From NCBI GenBank assembly GCA_964570285.1, contig CAZMXP010000058.1, forward strand, positions 1 to 29,826: DNA of 29,826 bases, read 5' to 3'. Source of the DNA: CAZMXP01 sp964570285. GTDB taxonomy: Bacteria > Planctomycetota > PLA2. The notes under the pieces are model-generated. The model saw nothing but the letters and a program-made list of their open reading frames with translations. It ran no database searches and had not been told where the DNA came from. Position 1 is the first letter of the stretch. Each line of letters starts with the position of its first letter. The position numbers and the translations under genes were made by a program. Shown here one piece after another: positions 6,085-13,962 of the stretch.

Positions 6085-7947
6085 GTGTACTGGCTGCGCC
6101 GGATCCCCGCCGAGACGCGCATCGTCGTGCTCGTGGTCTTCCTCGCGCTCTTCCAGTCGGTGCTGCTCTCGGTCTTCGGCCTCGTCGCGATCGGCCACGA
6201 GCGGCGGCAGGTCGAGGACCAGATCCGGGGCGACGCCGAGCGGTTCCTGCGCACGGACCTCGTGCCGCGCTGCCAGTACGACCTGCGCGACCTGGCCGAC
6301 GTCGCGTTCGCGATCGGTTTCGACCTCGAGGGCGGGCGCCTCGAGAAGGAGACGCGGCTCTTCCGCGAGGCCTACCGCGTCGGGGCCGACGGGCGGATCC
6401 TCCAGCCCTCCGGCGAGCCGCTCTACCTCGGCCGGGAGGCGGCGCTCGCCGACGACGCGGTCGCGCAGCGCGAGGCGGCCGAACTCGCCTCGCGCTACAC
6501 GGGGCACGAGGTCTCGGACGAGGAGAAGGCGGCGCTGGATCTCGCGTTTGCCCGTCGCCACCCCCTCTGCCGCGACGAGTTCGGCGAGTCGCTCGCGCTG
6601 CTCTTCGCCGCGACGGCCCTCGTCTCGGGCGGCCCCGCGACGCCGGAGGCGCTGCTCGGCATGCGCTGGATCGGCGTGCTCAACCGCGTCGCGGGGCATG
6701 TCGCCCCCGCCGAGGCGGAGCGCTTCCTCGCGCGGGTGGATGGGGAGGGGTCGGGGGAACCCCTCTACCGCGAGGGGGTCAGGGCGCAGGAGGACCGGGA
6801 GGCGCGTCTGGTCGCGCTCGTGCGCGAGGCGCCGCGCTTCCCGCGGGACGGCAAGCCGAGGCTGCTCGGCCAGTTCTACGTGCGGCCGGGCGCCGCCGAG
6901 GAGGAGTTGAGCGTGCTCGCCGTGGCGCCCGAGCGCCTGCGGGAGTATCTCGACCGGGTGGTCGAGTCCGCGCGGGGTGGCGCGCGCGAGGGGGTCGAGG
7001 CGCGCATCGTCGCCGCCGCCGAGGCGCCGGCGCTCGGGGTCACCGTCCCGATGGACCTCCTGCCCGGCCACGTGGCGGTCGCGCGCATCTCGTCGGCGTC
7101 GGTGCGGGAACAGGCGGCGGACCGGGAGCGTTTCTACCGGTACATCATCGCCTTCTCCGTCGCGGGCATCCTCGCGGGCGGCTTCCTCACCGTGAGGGCC
7201 GTCACCCGGGAGGTGAAGCTCGCGAAGCTGAAGTCGGGATTCGTCAGCAACGTGACCCACGAGCTCAAGACGCCCCTCACCTCCATCCGGATGTTCGTCG
7301 AGATGCTCGGCGGCGGCAAGGTGACCGAGGAGGCGGAGCGCCAGGAGTGTCTCTCGGTGATCGCGCAGGAGACCGACAGGCTCGGCAGGCTCATCCAGCA
7401 GGTGCTCGACTTCGGCAAGCTCGACGCGCACCGGCGGCGCTTCGCCTGGACCACCGGCCCGCTGGGGGCCGTGGTCCTCCGGGAGGCGGAGCGGTTCCGG
7501 CGGACGACGGGGCTGGACGAGCAGAGGTTCCGGGTGGAGATCGGTGGGGGGGTGCCCGCGGTGGTGCATGATCCGGAGGCGTTCGGGGAGGTGGTCAGCA
7601 ACCTGCTCTCGAACGCGTGGAAGTACACGCCGCGCGACGACAAGCGGATCGTGCTGCGCCTCGGGGTCGCGCCCGGCGGCGGGCGCGTCGTGCTCGCGGT
7701 CGAGGACAACGGGCCGGGCATCCCGCCGAAGGAGCGCGACCGGATCTTCGAGCAGTTCTACCGCATCGGCGATCTCGTCACGCGCGAGGTCGAGGGCACC
7801 GGGCTCGGGCTCGCGATCGCCCGCGGCATCGTGCGCGCGCACGGCGGCAGGATCCGGGTCGAGGACGCCCCCGGCGGGGGAAGCCGGTTCCTCGTCGTGC
7901 TGCCCGCGGCGGCCCCCGGCAGGCGATCGGAAGGAGTGGGCGCATGA
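6085..7947 (+). CDS. Membrane sensor histidine kinase
   Basis: A 620-aa inner-membrane sensor kinase. TM1 lies near residues 12-35, a large sensor region follows to about residue 350, and TM2 is near 354-372. The HisKA domain has phospho-acceptor His392 in NVTHELKTPLTSIRMF. The ATPase domain shows the N box (LLSNAWKYTP), G1 (EDNGPGIP), the F box region and G2 (GTGLGLAIARG). The sensor domain carries no motif I recognise. The product should phosphorylate the OmpR-type regulator whose ATG overlaps this stop (ATGA). The start is GTG at 6085, just after a TACAAT box. The stimulus cannot be inferred from the sequence. Confidence 0.93.
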   Translation: MYWLRRIPAETRIVVLVVFLALFQSVLLSVFGLVAIGHERRQVEDQIRGDAERFLRTDLVPRCQYDLRDLADVAFAIGFDLEGGRLEKETRLFREAYRVGADGRILQPSGEPLYLGREAALADDAVAQREAAELASRYTGHEVSDEEKAALDLAFARRHPLCRDEFGESLALLFAATALVSGGPATPEALLGMRWIGVLNRVAGHVAPAEAERFLARVDGEGSGEPLYREGVRAQEDREARLVALVREAPRFPRDGKPRLLGQFYVRPGAAEEELSVLAVAPERLREYLDRVVESARGGAREGVEARIVAAAEAPALGVTVPMDLLPGHVAVARISSASVREQAADRERFYRYIIAFSVAGILAGGFLTVRAVTREVKLAKLKSGFVSNVTHELKTPLTSIRMFVEMLGGGKVTEEAERQECLSVIAQETDRLGRLIQQVLDFGKLDAHRRRFAWTTGPLGAVVLREAERFRRTTGLDEQRFRVEIGGGVPAVVHDPEAFGEVVSNLLSNAWKYTPRDDKRIVLRLGVAPGGGRVVLAVEDNGPGIPPKERDRIFEQFYRIGDLVTREVEGTGLGLAIARGIVRAHGGRIRVEDAPGGGSRFLVVLPAAAPGRRSEGVGA

Positions 7948-8639
7948 ATCGCGACGGCGGACCGCTGGTGCTGGTGATCGAGGACGACGCGGCCATCCGC
8001 CTCGGGCTGCGCAAGAGCCTCACCCACGAGGGCTACCGGGTCATCGACGCCGCGGACGGCGAGCGGGGGCTCGCGATGGTCTTCGAGCAGCGTCCCGACC
8101 TCGTCGTGCTCGACCTGATGCTGCCGAAGCTGAACGGCTACGAGGTCTGCAAGACGATCCGCAAGCACGACTCGACGCTGCCCGTGCTGATCCTCTCCGC
8201 GAAGGACATGGAGCAGGACAAGCTGCTCGGCTTCGGGCTCGGCGCGGACGACTACGTGACCAAGCCCTTCAGCACGCGCGAGCTCGCCGCGCGCATCAAG
8301 GCCGCGCTCCGCCGGCGCGGCACCGCCGACGCCCCGGTGCTCGACTTCGAGCACGACCGGATCCGCCTCGACATGAAGGGGCAGGCGCTGCTCGTGGACG
8401 GCGAGGACGTCGAGGTGAGCAACCGCGAGTTCCGGCTGCTCTGCTACCTGGTCGAGAACCGGGGCCGGGTGCTCTCCCGCGACCAGATCCTGAACAAGGT
8501 CTGGGGCTACGACTACGAGGGCACCGCGCGCACCATCGACAACTTCATCAACAAGCTCCGCACCAAGATCGAGCGCGACCCGCAGGAGCCCGAGATCATC
8601 CTCACCGTGCGCGGCGTCGGCTACAAGTTCGCGGAGTGA
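7944..8639 (+). CDS. OmpR/PhoB-family response regulator
   Basis: A 231-aa two-domain regulator. The receiver domain has the acidic pair E13/D14/D15, phospho-acceptor D57 in LVVLDLMLPK, a Ser in the LILSAKD switch region and Lys in DDYVTKPF. A winged-helix DNA-binding domain follows, with SNREFRLLCYLVENRGRVLS, WGYDYEGTARTIDNFI and a typical VRGVGYKF end. It is translationally coupled to the upstream kinase through an ATGA overlap, so the pair is a cognate two-component system. The direct repeats at 6041-6060 are a candidate target for autoregulation. Confidence 0.96.
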   Translation: MNRDGGPLVLVIEDDAAIRLGLRKSLTHEGYRVIDAADGERGLAMVFEQRPDLVVLDLMLPKLNGYEVCKTIRKHDSTLPVLILSAKDMEQDKLLGFGLGADDYVTKPFSTRELAARIKAALRRRGTADAPVLDFEHDRIRLDMKGQALLVDGEDVEVSNREFRLLCYLVENRGRVLSRDQILNKVWGYDYEGTARTIDNFINKLRTKIERDPQEPEIILTVRGVGYKFAE

Positions 8640-8699
8640 GCGGCGCGGCCCCGGGGGCCCGGGCGCTTCAGCCGCGCCCGCACGGTGGCCGATCAAGGG

Positions 8700-8705
8700 T
8701 AGACT
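8700..8705 (+). promoter_or_regulatory. -10-like hexamer TAGACT
   Basis: TAGACT lies 35 nt before the ATG at 8741, which has its own GGAG ribosome-binding site (8731-8734) at 6-nt spacing. This is a conventional leadered layout, unlike several neighbours. Confidence 0.35.
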
Positions 8706-8740
8706 CGGTGGGGCGCTCGCCCGCCGCGCCGGAGATGCCG

Positions 8741-9118
8741 ATGAACCGCCAGCTCCCGGTCCAGGATCCGACCGACCAGGGGTCGCTCGCCGACCAGACG
8801 GCGGCCTATGTGCGGAACCACCCGCTGCTGCGCATGGTGCTCGCGCTCACCGTCCTGAACCACGTCGCGGCGATCCTGCTGACGCTCTGCCGGGTGCTCC
8901 AGACCGAGGTCGCGGGGCTGCTGGTGCTGCTCTCGGTGCTGACCTGGTTCTTCGGCGTGGGCCTGCCGGTGCTCAACCGGGAGGTGCGCCACCGCATGGG
9001 GGCGGGGCGCGACAGCTACTGGGGCGAGGTCACGGAGGCGTTCGCCCGGGTCGTGCTCTGCGCCCAGACCGGCCTCTACTCGGCGGCGCTCCTCTTCTAC
9101 AGCCTCGCGCCGCTCTGA
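8741..9118 (+). CDS. Small integral membrane protein, unknown function
   Basis: A 125-aa protein with a short polar N-terminus and about three hydrophobic segments (near residues 28-48, 52-73 and 98-123). I recognise no domain. GGAG at 8731-8734 is too close to the ATG at 8735 but correctly spaced for 8741, so I chose the latter, which drops two residues. It follows the response regulator by about 100 bp with its own -10-like box, so it may be a separate unit. It could be a target of the two-component system; this is speculation from position. Confidence 0.75.
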   Translation: MNRQLPVQDPTDQGSLADQTAAYVRNHPLLRMVLALTVLNHVAAILLTLCRVLQTEVAGLLVLLSVLTWFFGVGLPVLNREVRHRMGAGRDSYWGEVTEAFARVVLCAQTGLYSAALLFYSLAPL

Positions 9119-9184
9119 CCGAACGGTAGTGGGAAGGGGCTTGCAGCAGCCCTAGTTGGCTATTACTGTTAGGTCCACAATCGC

Positions 9185-9210
9185 TTGTTGTGGGCGGTTG
9201 TTGTGGGCGG
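9185..9210 (+). repeat. Two tandem 13-bp repeats upstream of the amidase gene
   Basis: TTGTTGTGGGCGG is repeated exactly twice head-to-tail (9185-9197 and 9198-9210), 30 nt upstream of the amidase ATG. It could be a regulator site or part of the 5' leader. No other copy was noticed in the window. Confidence 0.6.
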
Positions 9211-9239
9211 CACCGCCGGCCGCCGACCGAGGAGAGCGC

Positions 9240-10169
9240 ATGGGAGCGGAGGCAACAGTGGGGGCAGGGCGGGCGCCGCGGGCGTTCCGGGGCGTCTTCG
9301 TGCTGCTCTGCATCGCCGCGGCGTGCTCCTCGACGTCGACGCAGACCCGCGACGACTCGGGGCTCGCCGTCCCCGAGACGCGGTATGTCGGCCTCGGCCG
9401 CCTCGCCGCCGACCTGAGGCTGCACTACCGCGACGACATCGCGGGCGGCTACGTGGAACTCTCGGCCCCGCCCGACAACCTGGTGTTCGTGCCGGACTCG
9501 AACGAGTGCCTCGTCAACGGCAGGTCGATGTCGATGGACCAGCCCTGCCTGCGGCGCGGCGAGGGGTTCGTGCTGAGCGCGGCCGACGCGGAGCGCGTCA
9601 CGCGGGCGCTGCGCGACTACCGCCCCGCGAGGCGGGCCGCCCCCCCGCCCCCCCCCGACATCGCCCCCCGCGCCCCGCGGGCGACCCTGCCCACGGCGCT
9701 TCCCGTGGTCTGGCGGCCCGAGGCCGCCCCGCGCGCGTGGAAGTACATCGTGATCCACCACATGGCGAGCGGCCGAGGCTCCGCCGGCGCGATCCACAGG
9801 ATCCACATGGCCAAGGGGTGGGACGGCCTCGGCTACCACTTCGTGATCGGGAACGGCACGCAGACCGGCGACGGCGAGATCGAGGTCGGCTACCGGTGGA
9901 AGCGGCAGTCCGAGGGCGCGCACGCGCGCGTGAGCGCCAACGACGACAACTGGTGGAACGAGAACAGCATCGGGGTCTGCCTCGTCGGCGACTTCACCGC
10001 GCAGCGGCCGACCTCGCGCCAGCTCGAGGCGACCGCGCGGCTCGTGCGCACGCTGCAGGGCGAGTTCGGCATCCCGACCAGCCGCGTGATCCCCCACGAG
10101 AAGGTGAAGGGCACGCTCTGCCCGGGCCCGCTGTTTCCCTGGAACGACTTTATCGCGCGGTTGCGTTAG
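9240..10169 (+). CDS. Lipoprotein N-acetylmuramoyl-L-alanine amidase (Amidase_2/PGRP fold)
   Basis: A 309-aa lipoprotein. A hydrophobic signal ends in a lipobox with Cys29 (IAAACSS), so the protein should be membrane-anchored. Residues about 50-120 resemble a copper-amine-oxidase-N-like beta domain (FVPDSNECLVNGRSMSMD). A proline-rich linker (RRAAPPPPPDIAPRAP) leads to a type 2 amidase domain with zinc-ligand-like residues: IVIHHMASG, and the His and Cys of VIPHEKVKGTLCPG. It would cut the amide bond between N-acetylmuramic acid and the stem peptide in cell-wall turnover or recycling. The ATG at 9240 follows GGAGAG with good spacing; a longer frame starting at 9156 lacks this. Two 13-bp repeats precede it. 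Confidence 0.88.
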   Translation: MGAEATVGAGRAPRAFRGVFVLLCIAAACSSTSTQTRDDSGLAVPETRYVGLGRLAADLRLHYRDDIAGGYVELSAPPDNLVFVPDSNECLVNGRSMSMDQPCLRRGEGFVLSAADAERVTRALRDYRPARRAAPPPPPDIAPRAPRATLPTALPVVWRPEAAPRAWKYIVIHHMASGRGSAGAIHRIHMAKGWDGLGYHFVIGNGTQTGDGEIEVGYRWKRQSEGAHARVSANDDNWWNENSIGVCLVGDFTAQRPTSRQLEATARLVRTLQGEFGIPTSRVIPHEKVKGTLCPGPLFPWNDFIARLR

Positions 10170-10172
10170 CCT
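10167..10172 (+). promoter_or_regulatory. -10-like hexamer TAGCCT for the hydrolase gene
   Basis: TAGCCT overlaps the amidase TAG stop and ends 6 nt before the next ATG (10179). It fits the leaderless spacing seen elsewhere but is a weak match, and read-through from the amidase gene is also possible. Confidence 0.3.
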
Positions 10173-10178
10173 CTGGGG

Positions 10179-11003
10179 ATGCCGTTCGCCAGCCTCCCGT
10201 CCGGGATCCGGCTCCACTACGAGGAGCACGGCTCGGGCGAGCCCCTCCTGCTGATCATGGGCACCGGCGCCGACCGGCGCTTCTGGTCGGCCCAGGTGCC
10301 CTTCTTCCGCGAGCGCTACCGGACGATCGTCTACGACTCGCGCGGCGTCGGCCTCTCGACGGTGCCCGGCGACCCGAAGAGCTGCTCGATGGCCGTGATG
10401 GCGGACGACGCCGCCTACCTGCTCGGCGCGCTCGGCATCGAGCGCGCGCACATCAGCGGCCTGAGCCTCGGCTCGACCGTCGCGCAGGAGATGCTGCTGC
10501 GCCATCCGGGCAAGGTCCTCTCGGCGCAGCTGCACGGCACCTGGGGCCGGTCGGACGAGTGGTTCGTGCGGATGATCGAGACTCTCGAGGAGCCGGTGCG
10601 CCACGGCGACCTGAAGGCGTTTGTCCGCTACGCGCTGATGTGGATCACGAGCCCCTCGTTCCTCGAGGGCAACAAGGCCGCCGTCGCCGGCATGGAGGCG
10701 GCCTTCCTCGCGGAGCCGCCCGACCCGCGCGGCATCCTCGGCCATATCCACGCCGACAAGACCCACGACGCCCTCGACCGGCTCGGCGCGATCGACTGCC
10801 CGGTGCTCGTGACCGCGGGCGAGATGGACGTGCAGGTGCCGCCGCGCTACGGCGAGGCGGTCGCGGCGAGGATCCCCGGCTGCGACTACCACCTCTTCCG
10901 CGGCCCGCACGCGAGCCACCTGGCCTGCGTCGAGATGGCGGAGGAGTGGAACGGGTTCACGCTCGGCTGGCTGGAAAACTCAACGGCACAGGGCGGCCGT
11001 TGA
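10179..11003 (+). CDS. Alpha/beta-hydrolase fold protein
   Basis: A 274-aa cytoplasmic alpha/beta hydrolase. The nucleophile elbow is GLSLGS (Ser about residue 97), the acid is the Asp in VTAGEMDVQVP and the His lies in GPHASH near the C-terminus. An oxyanion-hole-like LIMGTG motif is near residue 28. The order and size resemble 3-oxoadipate enol-lactonase and related esterases, but no pathway genes are adjacent, so the substrate is unknown. It begins 9 nt after the amidase stop. A strong hairpin terminator overlaps its stop codon. Confidence 0.9.
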   Translation: MPFASLPSGIRLHYEEHGSGEPLLLIMGTGADRRFWSAQVPFFRERYRTIVYDSRGVGLSTVPGDPKSCSMAVMADDAAYLLGALGIERAHISGLSLGSTVAQEMLLRHPGKVLSAQLHGTWGRSDEWFVRMIETLEEPVRHGDLKAFVRYALMWITSPSFLEGNKAAVAGMEAAFLAEPPDPRGILGHIHADKTHDALDRLGAIDCPVLVTAGEMDVQVPPRYGEAVAARIPGCDYHLFRGPHASHLACVEMAEEWNGFTLGWLENSTAQGGR

Positions 11004-11005
11004 GT
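10978..11005 (+). terminator. Terminator hairpin overlapping the hydrolase stop
   Basis: ACTCAACGGC (10978-10987) pairs perfectly with GCCGTTGAGT (10996-11005) around an 8-nt loop. It is preceded by AAA and followed by CTGTT. The stem includes the last codons and stop of the hydrolase gene. The T tail is weak but the 10-bp stem is perfect. Confidence 0.6.
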
Positions 11006-11027
11006 CTGTTCCAGGTGGATAGGGTTC

Positions 11028-11055
11028 GCCGGGGGCCCCGCCCGCGGTCCCCGGC
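11028..11055 (-). terminator. GC-rich hairpin after the TPR gene
   Basis: GCCGGGG (11028-11034) and CCCCGGC (11049-11055) form a 7-bp stem in the convergent spacer, 13 bp past the minus-strand TPR gene. There is no U run, so it is only a candidate. Confidence 0.3.
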
Positions 11056-11067
11056 GCCGCGAGGGGC

Positions 11068-12669
11068 CTACTCCGCCTTCTTCAGGTGCGGCTTCGCGTC
11101 GGCGATCGCCTTCTTCGCGACGGCGATCATGCGCGGCGTGTCGTGCTTGACCGTCTCGATCTGGCCGCCGGCGGTCGGCGCGATCGCGTGCAGCCCCTGG
11201 TCCTCGAGCGAGACGAGCACGCGCTCGGCGTAGTCGGCGAGCGTCTCCCAGTCGCCGGCGCGGCGGCAGGCGCGGTCGAGCACGTTGAAGCCGTCGCGGC
11301 AGGTGTAGTTGCCCGCCTCCATCGAGCGTCGCGCGTAGCGGATCGCCTTCTCGTCGTTGCGGTTGCAGGGGTACCAGTCGAAGAGCAGCCCCGTGTCGCT
11401 CTGGAGCTGCGCCTCGTCGGGCAGGAGCGCCGCGGCCATCTCGTAAACCTCGCCGCTGCGCTTGATGCGCCGCTTGACGTCGGCGGGCGGGTTTGCGTCC
11501 TTCGCGGCGCCGCGCGCCTCCGCCCAGTCGCGCAGCGTCAGCGCGAAGTTGTTGCGCACGTCCGCGTTCTCGGGCGCGAGGAGGAGCAGCTCCTCGTAGA
11601 GCTTCTCCACGGCGTCGAAGTTCGCCTGCATGCGGATCATGCCCTCGAACCGCTGCGCCGCCTCCACGAACGCGGGGTCGGCCTTGAGCGCCTTCCGGTA
11701 GGCGTCGAGCGCCTCCTGCGCGTCGCCGAGCTTCTCCTGCGCGTAGCCCGCGCTGTAGACGTAGGTCGCGTTCTTCGGGTCGATCTCCGACGCCTTGCGG
11801 TAGGCGTCGCGCGCCTCGTCGTACGAGCCGTTGACGAACTTCGCGTAGCCGAAGTAGTACCAGACCGGCGCCGACTTCGGCGCCTGCTCGGTCGCCTCCT
11901 TCAGCACCCCCTCGGTCTTGCGCCAGTCCTTGCCGGAGACGTAGTAGAGCCCCGAGCGGATCGCGGTGTCGTCGGTCGGATGCCGCTTCAGCGCGGCGAT
12001 GTAGGCGTTCTTCGCCTCCTCGCTCTTCCCCTGCGCGTAGAAGCAGTGGCCGTAGCGCACCATGTCCACCGGGTCACCGTCGTCCACCTTGAGGGCGATC
12101 TCGTACTTCGTCGCGGCCTCCGCGTACTTCTTGTCGTTGTAGAGCATGAAGGCCTGGAGGGCGTGCGCCTTCGCGTGGTCCTTGTTGACGCCGAGGCAGT
12201 CCGCGAGGAGCTTCCGCGCGTTCTCGGTGTCCTGCAGGTTGTAGGCGACGTACGCCTTGCCGTAGATCGCGTCGGCCGCCTTCGGGTCGATGCCGAGCGC
12301 CTCGTCGTACATGCGCGCGGCGTCGCTGTAGTAGTTGCGGATCGTGGTCCCGTCCTGGCTCGTGCGCGTCTCGAGTTCGGCCATCTTGAGGAAGGTGTCG
12401 CCGAGCCGCATGCGCAGCATCGCGCTCGCGGGCACCGCGGTGATGCCGCGCTCGAGCGCGGTCCACGCGTCCGCGGGCTCGTCGAGCTTGAGCAGCGCGT
12501 CCGCGAGCACGAGCCACGCGTCGCCGTTGGTCTCGTCCTTCTCGACGAGCCGCTGCGCCGTCTCCTTGGCGCCCTTGAAGTCGCCCTTCAGGAAGAGGCT
12601 CCGCGCCTGGTCGGCGCCGCCCGCGACCGCAACGGCGGCAAGAGTGAGCAGCAGTGTGGCCCTACGCAT
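11068..12669 (-). CDS. Exported TPR-repeat protein
   Basis: A 533-aa protein with an N-terminal signal peptide (MRRATLLLTLAAVAVAGG, cleavage near residue 17-20). Tetratricopeptide repeats then run almost to the end, with repeated A-L-x-x-D-P-K patterns such as ALGIDPKAADAIYGKAYVAY and ASEIDPKNATYVYSAGYAQE. It should be periplasmic and act as a protein-protein scaffold. The partner is unknown. The ATG at 12669 is preceded by GGGAGGAAAACC, a good ribosome site, and a TAGAAT -10-like box further upstream. It is divergent from the HEAT-repeat gene at 12826, which is also exported. Confidence 0.88.
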   Translation of the reverse strand: MRRATLLLTLAAVAVAGGADQARSLFLKGDFKGAKETAQRLVEKDETNGDAWLVLADALLKLDEPADAWTALERGITAVPASAMLRMRLGDTFLKMAELETRTSQDGTTIRNYYSDAARMYDEALGIDPKAADAIYGKAYVAYNLQDTENARKLLADCLGVNKDHAKAHALQAFMLYNDKKYAEAATKYEIALKVDDGDPVDMVRYGHCFYAQGKSEEAKNAYIAALKRHPTDDTAIRSGLYYVSGKDWRKTEGVLKEATEQAPKSAPVWYYFGYAKFVNGSYDEARDAYRKASEIDPKNATYVYSAGYAQEKLGDAQEALDAYRKALKADPAFVEAAQRFEGMIRMQANFDAVEKLYEELLLLAPENADVRNNFALTLRDWAEARGAAKDANPPADVKRRIKRSGEVYEMAAALLPDEAQLQSDTGLLFDWYPCNRNDEKAIRYARRSMEAGNYTCRDGFNVLDRACRRAGDWETLADYAERVLVSLEDQGLHAIAPTAGGQIETVKHDTPRMIAVAKKAIADAKPHLKKAE

Positions 12670-12692
12670 GGTTTTCCTCCCGAGACCGGTCG

Positions 12693-12698
12693 ATTCTA
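12693..12698 (-). promoter_or_regulatory. -10-like hexamer TAGAAT for the TPR gene
   Basis: TAGAAT on the minus strand lies 23 nt before the ATG, with a GGGAGG ribosome site between. This is a conventional leadered promoter candidate. Confidence 0.45.
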
Positions 12699-12726
12699 AG
12701 CTCCCTGCACCGGGAATGCCGCTCGG

Positions 12727-12750
12727 GGAGCCGGCCTGCGGCCCGGCTCC
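12727..12750. other. Hairpin in the divergent TPR/HEAT spacer
   Basis: GGAGCCGG (12727-12734) pairs perfectly with CCGGCTCC (12743-12750) around an 8-nt loop. It lies between the two divergent promoters. A regulator site or transcript structure is possible; the sequence gives no further clue. Confidence 0.4.
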
Positions 12751-12825
12751 GGCGCCGGAGTGTAACCGAACGGAAACACCCGGGGGCTACATGTGGGGGG
12801 GGCCGGGGGCCGATGAGGAGGTGTC

Positions 12826-13959
12826 TTGTTCCGCTCGATTCTCCTCGTCTCGGCGCTGGTCGTGGGCGCCGCTGGGACGGTCCATGCTCAGGACCGCAAG
12901 GGACCGGACCGTCTGCACGAGTTGAAGTCGGAGTTCCGCAAGCTGGAGGGGCGCCGGCCCGGCATCGGCGAGAACCTCGAGCGCCGCCGCGCGATCCTGA
13001 GGGAGGTCGCCTCGCTCAACGACCCGGGCGCGCTCCAGTTCCTCGTGGACGTGGCGCGCAACGGGCGCTACGTCGAGTTCCACGCCGAGGTCCTGCAGGT
13101 GCTCGCCGAGAAGGGGCTCGAGCAGGGCCCGGTCGCGGCCCTCTTCCAGGAGTTGCTGGTCGAGGGCGGTCCGCACCGCCTGCTGGCCCGCACCTACCTG
13201 CTCGCGCGCGCGGTCGCGAGGCAGGACGACTCCTTCCTCGCGTCGCTCTTCGTCAAGGGCGACACCGAGGACCGGTTCCTCGCGCTGCAGGCGATGGGCA
13301 GGATCGGCAGCCTCTCCACGCTCGCCGCGGCGCAGCGGCTGCTCAACGACCCCGACTGGAAGCCGAGGGAGGGGAGCCCGGTCTGCTGCGCGACGATCGC
13401 GGCCTCGCTGCGGCGCGCCGAGGGCGCGCCCGCCGCGCAGGTGCTCCTGCTGCTGCAGCGCGACCCGCGCTTCCTCCCGTCGGACGCCTTCGCGGTGCGC
13501 GAGGCGACGCGCCTCTGGAGCCGGAGGGACCTCCACTCCTATGTCGAGCTGAAGTCGCTCGCCGACCCCGACACCGGCAGGCGCATCGACGCCGTCCGGT
13601 TCATGGGCAACGCCGGCATCGAGGCGGCGCGTGCGCCGCTGCTGATCCTCGCCCGCGACCGGACCGAGCATCCGGCGGTGCGCGCGGCCGCCGCCGAGGC
13701 GCTCGGCGGCCTCCGCATCGCCCGCGGCGATCTCGCGTCGCGCCTCGAGTGGCTGCTCTCCGACCCCGATCCCGAGGTGCATCGCGGCGTGCTGCGCGGC
13801 CTCGCGCGCCTCGGGGTGAGACAGTCCGCCGAGGTCCTCGTGGACCTGCTCCAGGGCCCGCAGGCCGCGGACGTGCGCGCGGCGCTCGCCCGGGCCCCCG
13901 CGCCCCCCCCCGATGAGAACTGGCCCGCGTGGCTCGCCACGCTGCCCGAAGGGACCTAA
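12826..13959 (+). CDS. Exported HEAT-repeat-like protein
   Basis: A 377-aa protein with a signal peptide (MFRSILLVSALVVGAAGTVHA, cleavage before Gln22). The remainder is helical repeats of HEAT/PBS-lyase type, clearest at the C-terminus (HPAVRAAAAEALGGLRIA; DPDPEVHRGVLRGLARLG). It should be periplasmic and act as a binding scaffold. The start is a TTG at 12826, chosen because GAGGAG (12815-12820) lies 5 nt before it and the signal peptide starts there. The downstream histidine-kinase-like gene starts 3 nt after its stop, so the two form an operon. Confidence 0.85.
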   Translation: MFRSILLVSALVVGAAGTVHAQDRKGPDRLHELKSEFRKLEGRRPGIGENLERRRAILREVASLNDPGALQFLVDVARNGRYVEFHAEVLQVLAEKGLEQGPVAALFQELLVEGGPHRLLARTYLLARAVARQDDSFLASLFVKGDTEDRFLALQAMGRIGSLSTLAAAQRLLNDPDWKPREGSPVCCATIAASLRRAEGAPAAQVLLLLQRDPRFLPSDAFAVREATRLWSRRDLHSYVELKSLADPDTGRRIDAVRFMGNAGIEAARAPLLILARDRTEHPAVRAAAAEALGGLRIARGDLASRLEWLLSDPDPEVHRGVLRGLARLGVRQSAEVLVDLLQGPQAADVRAALARAPAPPPDENWPAWLATLPEGT

Positions 13960-13962
13960 GCC

